NCBI GenBank assembly: GCA_951799425.1
Contig: OX637394.1
Location: forward strand, 2,801,501 to 2,865,500
Direction: 5' to 3'
DNA: 64,000 nucleotides
Source: Ilex aquifolium
Taxonomy: Eukaryota; Streptophyta; Magnoliopsida; Aquifoliales; Aquifoliaceae
In this document: piece by piece, positions 24,155 through 36,516 of the stretch
How positions within the stretch are numbered: position 1 is the stretch's first letter
How the letters are laid out: every line of letters starts with the position of its first letter
The notes under the pieces: generated by a model
What the model was told of the DNA's origin: nothing
What the model saw: only the letters and a program-made list of their open reading frames with translations
Database searches by the model: none
Position numbers and translations under genes: made by a program

Positions 24155-24332
24155 GTAATGCAATACTGACTAAATTTTGAGACCAAATTAAGAGCCAAAT
24201 GACATGGCAGCTGACTTGGGCTTCTTTATTTGGTGTCATGTCATTTGGGCTCCAATAAAGACTTCAAATAATATGCTGCCATATCATTTGGGCTTTTAAT
24301 TTAGTCCCAAAATTTAGTCAGCATTGTATTAC
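24155..24332. mobile_element. Palindromic MITE upstream of H2A.Z
   Basis: The left arm, GTAATGCAATACTGACTAAA, continues with AGACCAAATTAAGAGCC; the right arm is its near-complement, ending TTTAGTCAGCATTGTATTAC. Arms are about 58 bases and the total is 178 bases. No clear target duplication was found. It lies about 200 bases upstream of the inferred H2A.Z leader. Confidence 0.68.
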
Positions 24333-24997
24333 TTTTAATATTTTTAGATTGCACCCTTAATTAGTTAAAAAAGTAATAATATGGTTCACAATAACAAATT
24401 TATTGCCTTATTAATTTATTTCGCACTTTTTTGTATTGTAGTCTTTATTTTTATTTTTTTATGCTCAATTATTTGTATATTAGGTGTTTTATTTAAAAAT
24501 TTCTTACTTAATTTTATTAAAATAAACTACATTGCTACCTTATTATGTGATTGAGGGTTGCTCTTCGCTCTCAACCCTTAAACCCTAAAACATCTCCTCA
24601 CCTCCCTGTCGTCGACTAACCCAACTCCTAACAAAATTATCTGTCGAAACTATAAAAACTGTCGTTGGTGGAATGAATGTCGTAAAACGAGTGCCAGCGC
24701 AACATGATCGATCGCGTGAGGAGGTTGAACAAAGAACAAGGGTTCATCATTGCCGTTAATGATAGATACTTAGGCTTCGTTTAGTTGGCGTCAGAACACT
24801 GGAAAGTGTAGGAAAAAAAAAAATTTCATTTATTTTATTTTTAGCAAACTTTTCATTCTAATCAAACGCATACAAGAAAATAAAATTTTCTAACCAAACT
24901 GAGCCTTACGGAAATGTGATCCATATGGGGTGTCCGTGGTCGTGCCAACTCAGTCAATGCCGAGGTGATGTCGAGTTTGAAATTTGAATTGTTGATT
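24333..24997. other. Gene-free AT-rich stretch
   Basis: No gene is seen. At 24775-24905 a segment starting CTTCGTTTAGTTGG and ending CTAACCAAACTGAGCC has imperfect inverted ends of hAT-MITE type, but no duplication could be read. Confidence 0.4.
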
Positions 24998-26090
24998 TAG
25001 GGCCCGTTTGGTAACAGGCGATTTTTGTTTTTTTCCGTTTTTGTTTTCATTTTATGGCTAAAAAAAAAATAAAAATACGTTTGGTGAATGTTTTTGTTTT
25101 TTTTTTAACATCTCCGTTTTAAAAACAAGGCTAAAATGTGGAAACATCCAAAAGGATGCTTTTGAAAACATCCAAAAAAAAAACACGCGCGATGATCTAA
25201 TGAGGTCTTGGCATCGATCCTTCTTAGCAACAAAAAACCTCTTTTTATTTGCTTGGGTATAAAAGGCTATCCCTTTCACCCTTCTCTATCGTCTCTTCTG
25301 CCCTCTCTCTCTCTCTCTCGATGCCAACGACAACGACGAAGCCGAAGCCACGCCATCGCCACCACCAATCGCTGCGAAGGATTACTCCATCTCGTCTCTG
25401 GTCTCTCTCGACTCACTGTCTCTCTCTCTCTCTCGCCCTTCTCTGATGGTTGTGTTGGGGAGTTCAGGGTTGGGTTTTGTGGGTGGTGGTGGGGTTGGGT
25501 TTCAGGGATGGGTAGTGGGTTTTGCTGGTTGGGGTTGGATTTCGGCGGTTGTGGTGGTGGTGGATTGTGGGTTTCGATGGTGGGGGTTGGGGGTGGGTTT
25601 CGATGGTAGGGGTTGGGGGTGGGTTGGGGGTTTCGATTGTGGGGGTTGGATTGGGGGTGGGTTTCGGTGGTGGAAGGGGTGTGTTTTGGTGGTTGGATTG
25701 GGGTTGGGTTTCAATGGTTGTGGTGGTGGATTTCGGTGGTTGTGGTAACTCTGCCACAGTGGTGGGGTTTTGGTGGTGGTGGGGGTGGGTTTTGGTGGGT
25801 GGTCAGTGGGGTTGGGTGGTGGTTTTGGGTGGTCAATGGGGGTTGGGGGTGGGTTTCGGTGGGTGGTTTTGGGTGGTTACTGGGGGTTGGGTGGTGGGGT
25901 TTGGGTGATGAATTTTTGGTACAATACCAAAACAGATTTTTTATTTTTATTTTCACTTTTTTTTTAAATATAAAAGACTACCAAACATGTTTTATATTTT
26001 TAATTTTTATCACCAAAAAAACAAAACTTAGTTCTATTTTTTTTATAGAAAAAAACATAAAAACGAAAACGTTACCAAACGCACCCTTAG
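24998..26090. mobile_element. hAT-like element with G-rich minisatellite
   Basis: The ends are GGGCCCGTTTGGTAAC (25000-25015) and GTTACCAAACGCACCC (26071-26086), complementary at 14 of 16 positions. Flanks tgttgatt (24990-24997) and tgttgaat (26091-26098) form an imperfect 8-base duplication, as expected for hAT. The interior has a CT microsatellite, a short GC-rich patch beginning ATGCCAACGACAACG, then 470 bases of TGGGGG/GGTTT repeats. Its open frames are low-complexity Gly/Trp/Val sequence and not genes. Confidence 0.66.
25440..25915. repeat. G-rich (GGTTTCGGTGG-type) minisatellite
   Basis: An irregular tandem array of GGGGTTGGG, GGTGGG and TTTCGGTGG units runs on the plus strand. Many runs of three or more G lie within a few bases of each other, so it could fold into G-quadruplexes. 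It is the core of the hAT-like element. Confidence 0.8.
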
Positions 26091-27810
26091 TGTTGAATTT
26101 CCTAACTTTTTTGTTGGATCCTATTCAGGGAATTGTTGTTTAGCTCCTATCTTTGGATTTGATATATAGGTTACTACTCGTGCCCTATGTAAAGCACATT
26201 TTTTTATATTAAAATTTAAGTGAGTTATTGTGATTAAAAAATTAAAAGTTAAATTTAAATAAATTATCGTGGTTAAAAAATTAAATTGTAATATAAATCG
26301 TTGGATTTAAATAATCTGGCCCATTGTTGTCCTTTTGTAACTAAAAATTTAAAAAAGACATAAAATTGTCCTTATAAAAAATTTAAACCTATAAAAATTG
26401 AGTCTAAAAAAAAACTCAATTAAAATTTCAAACAACAAAAATTGTATTATTTTCTGATTATAGAAGTGTTTGGTTGATTTGTAAATATAACAATTAGAAA
26501 CTTAACATTTATATTTGAAAATTTTTGAAGAAGGAAAATTTTAAAAGATACTTGAATTTTAAATAAAATATTCTGAAATATATTTGTCACTAGTAACCAG
26601 CACAACATAACAAAAAAATTTAGGTTAAATTTAGATAAAAGCACAAGAATAGATCCCATAAAATTAAAAAGATTAGGTAGATTAGGCATGTGATTAATTG
26701 AAAAGATACATGTATAAAACTTAAATACAAAATTTTACTAATAATCACCATCTCAAAAAGAGATAATTTTTTTAAATTAATATTAAAAAATTAAAAAATA
26801 ACTTCTGTTACAGTCACTATTAAAACCTCAAAGTATATCAAGGGTAATAAAATATTTGAGAGATTTTGAGAAGTGCGAGTCAAACAAAAGATAAAGGAGA
26901 AAAATAGATAGATGTACATATTTGTTTGTTAAAAATGATGTACTTAGCCATGATGATCTATGTATATTTATAATTTTCTTTTAATTGCATTATTAAACAG
27001 TTCCACACGGATAGAATGGATATGAAATAGCTCATATATAATGTTTAATATATATATTAGATGACTAAATTACCAAAAAAAAGAAAATTTATACGGTACC
27101 ACACTATAACATTTAATATCTTTATTATGACACAACCTTGTGACAGTGCACACAGGATTTTGACAAATTAAAATAAAATGCATAAAATATAGATTACACA
27201 AATATTATCTTTAATCCTTATATGTTATATGATGATCAATTTTGTCTCACCTAATCAGTTCTATGGACGAAAATTCGACAGTGAAGGATTTGCAGAGACT
27301 ACGATCTTTGCGAAATATACAGACACTTCGATCATTTGAATGGCAGGAGCCACAGTAAGGCGGGGCCGACCCTAGGATTGGGCTGACCCTACCGCCCATT
27401 AAAATAGTCTCCTATAACCCCTAAAATTTAGGGTCCCAATTTAATTTTCACCCTTAATTTTTTTTTTTTTTGAACCTTCGGAAGCCGGTACACGAAATTA
27501 GACTTAATTATCAAAAAGTAAATAGAAAAAAATGTTTTGTAAAAAAATCCACTTAAGAGATAGAAATACTTGAATATCCTTTTATTGTAAATAAGTTTCC
27601 TAAAAAAGATTTTGAAAAAAAATTCCACATTTACAAATATATATATAGGAGTTCTAATATAACAAAAACCTAAAATTTAGGACTCATACTACTTTAATTT
27701 AGAAAGTATTTTAATTTTAATTATTTTATCTTAATACACTGTATCAAAACAGTGTAACAATAATAGAAATTAGACTTCATAGTGTAACTTTGTAGCATTA
27801 TATATATATA
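26091..27810. other. Gene-free AT-rich stretch
   Basis: Very AT-rich with no supported gene. A short segment near 27280-27345 could be read as leucine-rich-repeat-like but is too short to call. Confidence 0.45.
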
Positions 27811-30285
27811 CTAGTAATTGCCCGTGCCTGAAGGCACGGAGCAACAAAAAAAAAAAATTTCAATTCAAAGACATACAAAATAAAAGAGCATTAAGGATAT
27901 TAAAGAATAACAAAAAATAACAAATTCGTACCTGAAAGCATTATGAAACAAAAAATATTGAAAATTGCTAAAATCGAACACTTTGTGCATTTGAAGTATA
28001 TTTAATGGCGATTTATTTTTTTAGAATATCACGAAACACCTTTATTAACACATAGAAATGTCCAAAATTTGTCATTTGGTTCATGATTAGTTGTAATTTC
28101 AAGTTTGGTGGGGGAGGTGGTGAAGGTGGTCAATAAAGACCGCAAACTTTATCAAGAAAATCCGAAAATGACAAAGAAATATTTAGTACCACATCTATGA
28201 TAAGTTTCACCATTCTAACAACTGTGTGCCAAAAATCTATTGGCATATGATACTATTTTTAGGACTCTTTTCATATATAAATTAGAAAGATCATTAAGCC
28301 AAAATGATATTAGTAAAGCATTATTTTGCAGACACTCAGTATTACTTTAGATTGGTCCTTGTAGCAAATAATATTGAAGTCACTGCATATCTGCAAAATG
28401 ATATTACACGCATGTGTTGACGTGTGGGTGAGTGAAACAATATTTTCTTAACTGTGCAACAAATGATAGTGAGGAGAAGATCTCTATTATTTCAAATTTT
28501 GCTGAACCAGCCCACCTCCATTCCCAAAGGTTTGGTTGGTTTTTAGGAATAATTTAATAACTTTTTTGTACATAAAGATATTGGGAGAGGAAATTCTAAA
28601 AAATTACAACCCTTAAAACTTCCACAAAAAACTACAACGCTTATAATCCATAACTTTTTCTGCCAATAGAAACCCATAAAATCCTCAAACATGTTACCGA
28701 CCATATAGAGTTTCTTCCATCGATGACTTGCCATCCAAGAAATAGAGTTTGGCAAAAACTGCTAAAAATTTACTAAAAAATAGACAATAATGAAATCGAA
28801 GTACCATAAAATAGGATAACAATAGCAAAATATCAACAATGAACCCAGAAAAACTCAAATGAAAGAATGGTCATAAAAATTTCAAACAATACGTACAAAA
28901 ATGAGATCTTGCTTGAAAATAGGTCCATAACCAAGAAATTCAATTTAGAAGTGGTAAAAATACATAATTACAATCAAAACTAAAGCAACACTAAATTTAG
29001 AACCCCACTTTCCCTTTTATCATTTTGAAAACATGACTATCTCAACTACCAAATTCAAAACCTAGTTTCATTTTAGTATTCCTAATACTGCTCACTATAT
29101 ATTTTACCATAGATAGGATCCCATAAAAATTTCAGCTTGTATACACAATACATATATTTCACTACCATATCCTAAAGGGCTAGTAATTTTATCAACACCC
29201 AATCAACTAACCGTGACAGCAAAAAACATCTTATATTCGAAATCCATGGCATAGTCATAGCAAGTGACTTGGTGAACCCCTACCAAATAAAAAAACGGCT
29301 CGAAGAAATTAAATATGCAGCAGTAAATTGAAGAAAAAAAACAAAAGAACTAACTCAGAAATCGAAAAGATAGGAAAAAAATGAAATAAAGAAAAAACAA
29401 TCAACTTTAGGATTACTCACAGTTGAACCTGAATTCGAGGTCTCCATGTCGTGTTTAGGCACATTTTGGTCTTCATCACTTCCAGTCAATCAACATTTGG
29501 CCATGAAACTAATAGAGAAAATATTAGGCAAGTGCATCCAACAAATGAATGAATCATTTATAAAAATAATATGTACTATTATGAGCATGTCGGCTACACA
29601 CGTCTTGAGTATCTTAAATAATAGTTCCGAAGCAGGATATCATGCTTCCATATTAAAAATTGAAGCGTAAGGACCCATATTAAAATGTCGTGCCTGAAGG
29701 CACGATGTAGCACAAAACATTTCCCAATAAAAACATTTGAAATTTCATTGAAAAAGTTAAGATTGTCAATCAACAAATTCGTTTTAAATGTATTTCTAAA
29801 AAATTGAAAATTCAACTTTCTCATACATACCCTTTTTTTTCTCTTTTTCTTCCACACATTATATTCACATGGATCAGCGTTCAAGAACCACATTCGCACT
29901 CATTTTATCATCCCTTTAAGCATCCAAGGAAAGTATATTAAGAGATAACACTGCAAGAAAAAAATAAAGCAAAGCTCACCAAATGTTAAAGCAAAAATAT
30001 AAAAATCAAAGCTCACCGAATGAATCAAAGCATATTATTGAATGAATAATATGCTTGAAATATAACATCCACGATAGCATTCAAATACTTAAACCATGCC
30101 ATACAAAGATTGGTCCATACATATATACACTAATATACGTATTAATTAATGTCCATATTTTCCTCTATGTGGTCATGAACAATAACATTACCATGCTAAC
30201 CCATTGAAATTGGAGATATGGTGTTAGATTGACAAAATCACCTATTGCTACTACAGTATGAATTACATCAAGCAAATCCCAACCT

Positions 30286-30335
<50 letters not shown>

Positions 30336-31470
30336 AATTATCTTTAGAAGATTTACATAGCAATCCCAACCGAAAAAATAAAATACAAATCTAAGAGGAA
30401 TTCTAAGATGCAATGTAAAGCAATCCAAGTTTCTCTGAAACACTTCATGCAGCAAAGTGTTATTGTAACTGCAAACTTCAATGTATACAGTAAATATAGG
30501 TCCAATTCCGAAAGAAAAGATAATTTAAAAAAGAAGAAAATGATTTCCAAATATCAAGAGATGGTATAAAGATGCTATAGAAGTTAGAATCACATGAACA
30601 ATAGAAGGTCCCATGCTTGAAGGAGCGGGTATTGCCTTACATTTTTACAAAGGCAGCATGGTTGATAGATGAACTCACCATCCCACAGCCACCGCCTCCA
30701 CCACCAAAATCAGCCAATACACAACCATTACCACCAACCTTCCACCATAACCTCCACCAACCTATCATAATTAACAAATACCAATCCAACCCAGAACCAA
30801 TAAAAACAACCCAAAATCTTAATAAAATTAAAAAATCAACAAAATTATAAATCAATACGAAACTGACCTAAAATTTTGACACAAATAATTGTGCAGAACA
30901 ATTTGTATGTGTGTGTGGATGGATGGGTGTATTATGCGCAGAGGGGAGTGAGGGTAATCTGTGCGTGATTGTGTGTGTGGGTACCTCGGCCATGAGCAGA
31001 GAGGGTGGCTAGCCGGTTGGCGAACACGGTGGGATGTGGTGCCGTTGTTGCTCGCCATCGCCGAAGGGAGAAGAGATAGGTAGGAGAAAAAAGAGAGTTA
31101 ATTTAGTGGAGAGGGCAAGCGGTAGAGAGAGATGGTCACGGGCAGGCTGGGTGAAATATGGAAAGAGAGAAGTTACTTTTTATATTTTTAGAATTTGAAA
31201 TTTTTTCTAATAGATACAATTAATTAAATTAGGAAAGGATTTGCTTGATGTTAGGGACAGATTTGAGGAATTAAATTTTTGTATCTCAATTTTTGGCAAA
31301 AAAATTTCAAAAGGTAATGTGGTACGTCGGATTGAAACGATCTAAGACGTCAATAGCTCAAGATAGTTTGAGATAACGTCGTCCGTTGGATGATGTCTTT
31401 TTTGGTTATAAAACGATCTGAGCCACTCTTTGTCTCCAAAATTCAAAATCGTTGTACTTTATTATATAGA
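27811..31470 (-). mobile_element. Non-autonomous Helitron, 3.66 kb
   Basis: On the minus strand it begins TCTATATAATAAAGTACAAC at 31470 and ends at 27811 with a perfect 7-base-pair hairpin, CCGTGCC-tgaa-GGCACGG, ten bases before CTAG. It sits between a flanking A and T without target duplication, as Helitrons do. The interior carries no Rep/helicase frame. It holds a 42-base TC microsatellite, a CCA/CAC-rich patch, and on the minus strand a small GC-rich segment (31058-30950) starting MASNNGTTSHRVRQ that might be a captured first exon. A second hairpin of the terminal type lies inside at 29689-29704. A relative is at 48023-50907. Confidence 0.8.
30290..30331. repeat. (TC)n microsatellite
   Basis: An uninterrupted run of 21 TC units inside the Helitron. 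Confidence 0.95.
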
Positions 31471-32875
31471 TATATACACACACATATATTTACGTTACCA
31501 AATTAAAATTCTTTAATTTTAGTGCTTTCTAAGATAAGATAATTAAAATTCTTTAATTTTAGTTGTCAAATTTGAAAAGTTTTCCAAAAAAATTGAAACA
31601 TATCACTAAAAAAATGGAGAAGATTTATTCTGGGTTTTGATTTTTTTAAATTTAAGTTTTTGTTTTATTAGAACTTTTGTATATATATGAGGATAAATAT
31701 GTCAAAAAAAATTATAAAAATTCAAATTGTATACTTGGACACAATTAAGCTCTAAAAATAAAGATTTAATGACCTAACATTAAGAGTTGTGTACTTTTTG
31801 ATAATTAAGTCTAACTTTGTCTACCCCTTTACAATTAACTCTTTTTTTTTTTTGGCCCTTAGTTCAACTATATGTTTGGAGGCCCTTTTTGAACAGACCA
31901 AGTGAAAGATCTAATATATTTCACAAGTCTATGTAAAAACATTATAAAAAACTTAAAATATAACAAAGTTTTTTTAAAAAGACTAAAATTAACGACTTCT
32001 ATCTCTAAAAGTAGCAATCTCTTTCATATTTCTTTTACTCTCTTTTTCTCCATTGCCATTGCATCTCTTAAAGCCTTTGTCTCCCTTCACTCTTATTGTC
32101 TTGTTCTAACTCTTTATCCTTATTTCTAACTTTCCTTTTAAGACTCCAATTAAACTATAGTGTCAATTTTTGTATTTGACTATTTTGCTTCGACCCAACA
32201 AATCTCATTTGGGCGGACCACTTTTAATTCGCACTTATTCTTTTAAGTATGACGATGAATCTGAACTACTTTTAATCTATAGTATCCCAAAAGGAAGGGA
32301 TGAGAATTGCTAAACTAGGGTTGATTGAATTCACATCTTAGACTTGAAAAGAGTTGGTTTGAAAGATGCCTCTTTGTGGCTTGAATTTGTGCGTTGTTGG
32401 TGGGAGATGATAGGTTGGTCGCTATTTAGCTTGTGCCAATTCCATTACCCAGCTTGGATGCATGTTGATGGTGGTAATAAATCGAGATGCATGAGGTGGA
32501 GAGCTGGATGAGCTTTTGGTGGGTGTGTCGTGTGTGTAAATAAACGAGAATACACAAGAAAATAAGTAGTTTACCAGCTGAAAAGCTTGGCTAATCCACT
32601 GTAATTGAGACTCTTACTCCTCGTATATTATTTTTTTTATAAAAGAAGAGTACAATAGGGTTTTTTTCCTTACTTGTTGGTATGACTTATTGCTCAAGGT
32701 ATGATTTGATGATGAAAACCCTTTTTTCTGCCTCTTCTCGTAATTTCTTTATTACTTGTTGCCTCCTATATATTTTTCGGTATCATCACATGTGATCGCA
32801 TTTAGTCTCTGCTTATCTAGTTTATATGTCATGAGAAGTTATTAAAAGGATGAGGTTTATCATTTCATCCATACT
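31471..32875. other. Gene-free stretch
   Basis: AT-rich sequence between the Helitron and the hAT-like repeat. A sentence-like mixed region at 32280-32560 has no open frame that I can match to a family. Confidence 0.4.
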
Positions 32876-33724
32876 TAGGGTGTGTTTGTTAACCCAAATT
32901 CAGCACTTAAAATGAATGTATTCAGCACTTATTAATTAAGCTCGTTTGATAACCAAAATTTAAACTCTCTTAATATGTTAAGTGCTCCTTAAAAATAGGC
33001 TACAATATTAAGTAGGAGATCTCTTACTTAATTCTGAAAACTGAAAGCGCTCAGTAAAATCATCTTTAATAATATTTACAATATGACAATTACACCCCGA
33101 AATATTTTACAATCTTATTAAAACTCTAATTAGTCTTCTCTTCAAAACCCCTAACCTATATATTCTCCTTGTCGATCTCTTCTTTTTTTTCTTTCCCTTG
33201 TCTTCTGTGACAAAAATATACATACATAATTATAATTACACACACAAACGCATGCACTGCACACACACAATTACACATAGAGATATGCACTGCACACACA
33301 CATACTTACACACACGCACACACATATTGTTAATGAAATCTAATTTATTATTTTTTTTCAATATTATTTGATTATTTATTAGTTATTGTTCTTTTTTTTA
33401 TCAGATGTTATTGTTTAGTTATTATGTTATTCAATTTGTTATTGTTCACTTATTGTGTTATTCAGATGTTATTTATTTATTTATTTTGATCAAATATTTG
33501 TTAAATGTAGACTACAATATAATAATAGTGATTATAATTTATGTTATGATATATTTTATAAATATTTTCAAATTAAAGAGTGGAAGGGTAAAACTGAAAA
33601 TTAATTTATTTTCAGACGTCAGATTTGTGTAGTTATCAAACAGTTTAGTTCAATTCAGCACTTAAATTTCAGTGAATACCAAACAGTCCACAAATTCAGC
33701 ATTCAGCTTTCAGCTTTCAGCATT
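32876..33724. mobile_element. hAT-like dispersed repeat, copy 2
   Basis: It begins TAGGGTGTGTTTGTTAAC and follows copy 1 (11826-12824) throughout: AAATTCAGCACTTAAAATGA, the CA microsatellite, GTTATTGTT repeats and AATACCAAACAGTCCACAAA. It stops in CAGCTTTCAGCTTTCAGC before the expected inverted end, so the right terminus is missing. The two copies differ at roughly one base in seven. Confidence 0.62.
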
Positions 33725-33996
33725 AATTTATTTGACGTCAAAATCATTTTGATTTGTTCTATTCAAAATAAAATTCCACATTTGTGGGGCCCATATTCTT
33801 GACTTAATTTGTAATTCAATGACTCTTGGTTATTTTTTTTTTCAAGGATCGTGAAAGGGAAGTCATTGGTCTAGTAAAAGTATTATTTTCTACTATGATG
33901 TAAACCGCGTTTATGAACAATTGATGCAACTTAAAGTATATCATGACGTGAAGAGTGTTGACGAACAACCGACCATAATAAAGTGATAAGAAGTTT

Positions 33997-35001
33997 GGGA
34001 GAATTACACTCAAATATCTTGAGATTTGTCATTTAATCATTTAGACTCCCTAATATTTGAAATATTACACAAAAACTCATTGAGGTTTATACGCGTGTAA
34101 CACTTAAACCCCTACTATAAATATATTAGTTAATAAATTACACTTAGACCCCTAAATTTTGTAGATATATAATACTTAAACCCCTTAAGTTTAAAATATT
34201 ATACTTAGACAAAAAATACTCCAATTAAATATCAAATATCAAATATTTTAAATTTTACAACCAAAATTCATGTTCTATTGTATCATTTATTGAAACAAAA
34301 TCAAAAATAAATATTTAATTTTTTTCTTAAAAAATCGTAATTAGTATACAATTATATTATCTATTGGAATTTAATTTAGTCGTTTAAACGACCAAATTAA
34401 AATACCAAACTACCCCAATTAAAGCTAAAAGATATTGTGTCTATTACAGTTTGGCTGCTTATTTTCATTTTTTAGTTTTATTCTAATAGATAGTATAATT
34501 ATATACTAACTATGATTTTTTTTTAAAAATTACTAGACATTTATTTTTTATTTTATTTCAATAAATGACATAATAGAACATGAATTTTGGATGTAAAATT
34601 CATGTTCTATTATGAATGACTTAGACCCCTTATTTGATTTTTTAGTTTTATTCCAATAAATAGTATAATTGTATACTAAATACGATTTTTTAAGAAAAAA
34701 AAAAAAATTTTAATTTTAATTTTATTTCAATAAATGATACAATAGAACATGAATTTTGGTTGTAAAATTTAATATATTTGATTGGAGTAGTTTTGGTCTT
34801 ATTATAATATTTTAAATTTAAGGGGTCTAAATATTATATACCTACAAATTTCAGGAGGTCTAAGTGTAATTTATTAATAGATATATTTACAGGGGTCTAA
34901 GTGTTACACACGTACAAACCTCATAGTGTGTAATATTTCAAATATCAGAGGATTTGAGTGATTAAGTGATAAACCTCAGGGAGTTTGAGTGTAATTCTCC
35001 C
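33997..35001. mobile_element. Mutator-type long-arm foldback element
   Basis: A 1005-base element starts GGGAGAATTACACTCAAA and ends TTTGAGTGTAATTCTCCC. A perfect 9-base duplication, aagaagttt, flanks it (33988-33996 and 35002-35010). The arms are complementary over several hundred bases, including the AGACCCCTAAATTTTGTAG and CTACAAATTTCAGGAGGTCT segments. Between the arms there is an internal partial duplication: blocks around 34460-34600 and 34640-34770 both carry TTTTAGTTTTATTC and AATAGAACATGAATTTTGG. Non-coding. Long arms and a 9-base duplication point to the Mutator superfamily. Confidence 0.85.
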
Positions 35002-35010
35002 AAGAAGTTT

Positions 35011-36403
35011 TTCATTAGATAAAAATCTAAGCTTAAATTAGCTATCATTTTACTTTATTTAAATTTGAATAAAATTTTTGATTTGATGTAGAAGTTTTCA
35101 ATAGGAAAATTGAAGTTTCTATATAAATATTTATGAAAGTTGTCATATTCTTTTAATAATCTATTTCTTTTATTTATTCCCTTTAAACTTTTTTTTTTCT
35201 CTTTTTTTTTTTGTTATGCCCTTATATATTTTCTTCAAAGTAAAAAAAGCTACCCAATGCTTGATTTCTAGAAATAAAATTAAATCTAGAATGACACTAA
35301 TTAAGAAGCCTGAAATATGATTTTAGGAATTTGATCCAAATATGATTCTCCATATGTGGGGTATGAGTTCAAGTATAGGACTGCGGTTTATTTTTTGTCT
35401 ATTTTTATTTAAATTTAAATTTGAATCAAATTCTGAATATGATTTGAAGATGGTTAATATATGCTCATATAAAAAGAGAAGGTCGAGGGAGGCAAGTGGC
35501 ATCTATATTAGTAATTTTAAATTTAAATTTTGCTCTCTAAAACAGTATCACATCTTTTTATTTCTATTTTGTAGTATTATTTTTTGTTAATTTAGCAGTG
35601 CCATTTTTTTGTTAATTTAGACTGGGTATCAACCTTGTGGGTCCTCACTATATCTGATCATAAACCTTGGGCCCCATGCCTAAATTGAAATAATAGTGGA
35701 ATGTGGGACCTCCATTGTTGTTGCAATAAGTGGGAACAAACGCGTCCAGCTTTTCTAACATTGCACAGATTAAGTAGTAGAAAACAATGAAAGTTCATAT
35801 ATTCTCAACGATGTGATTAAAAGTAAGTAGACAATAACAAAGGAAAGCATACATACCCATGAAAATAAGGGAGGGAACAAACGCGTGCAGTTGTTTTTAA
35901 AGAGTGGTACAGACATACAAAGGGTTTTGAATTTTGATCTTCACCTTTACGGAAAGCGAAGTGAACCAAGATATTTTCTATATGCTATTTTCTTTTTCTT
36001 TTTCTATTTTTTCTGTTCCGAGAAAGATTTGAATTTGAGTTAGGATTGTAAAACAATACCAACGATTCGTGTTTGATCGATATTTAACTTAGTTTTTGTT
36101 TATTTAGGCTTATTCAAATTTAAGTTTGATTCGATTTTTAAGTTCCTTTTTTAATATAGAAAATACTCAGTAATTGTTTGGTTCAATACGAATAAATTTT
36201 CCTTTATAGATAGTTCTCGTTCTATGAAAAAATTTCAATCTCAAACTTAAGATCAAATACCGCCAACCCACGTATATTTTCTCCCTTCATGTGTGTCACA
36301 TGACCTTATTAACAATGTTTGTCACTCATTTTCATTATTGTCTTTAAAGAAGACCTTCTCCTTGACAATACAAGGGATATAGAATCAAAATAATGGTATG
36401 TTT
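35011..36403. other. Gene-free stretch
   Basis: AT-rich sequence without a supported gene. The phrase GGGAACAAACGCGT(C/G)CAG occurs twice (about 35731 and 35873), which suggests a short local duplication. Confidence 0.4.
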
Positions 36404-36516
36404 ATTAAGTTTTTTATTCTAAGTGATGTGATATAATTTTTATAATTGAATATTTATGGGATTTATTTATTTAATGATAAAAATTGTATTACATCACTTA
36501 AAATAAAAAATTTGAT
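36404..36516. mobile_element. Small palindromic MITE
   Basis: The 40-base left arm (36404-36443, ATTAAGTTTTTTATTCTAAG...) pairs with the right arm (36477-36516, ...CACTTAAAATAAAAAATTTG) at about 34 of 40 positions. Length is 113 bases. No clear target duplication. Confidence 0.55.

Noticed and set aside
25208-26143. Gly/Trp/Val-rich open frames up to 176 aa, and the reverse Pro/Thr-rich frames
   Set aside because: They follow the G-rich minisatellite in every frame and have no gene structure.
27270-27350. Leucine-rich-repeat-like reading (VKDLQRLRSLRNIQTLRSF)
   Set aside because: Only about 25 residues in AT-rich DNA with no NB-ARC or flanking repeats.
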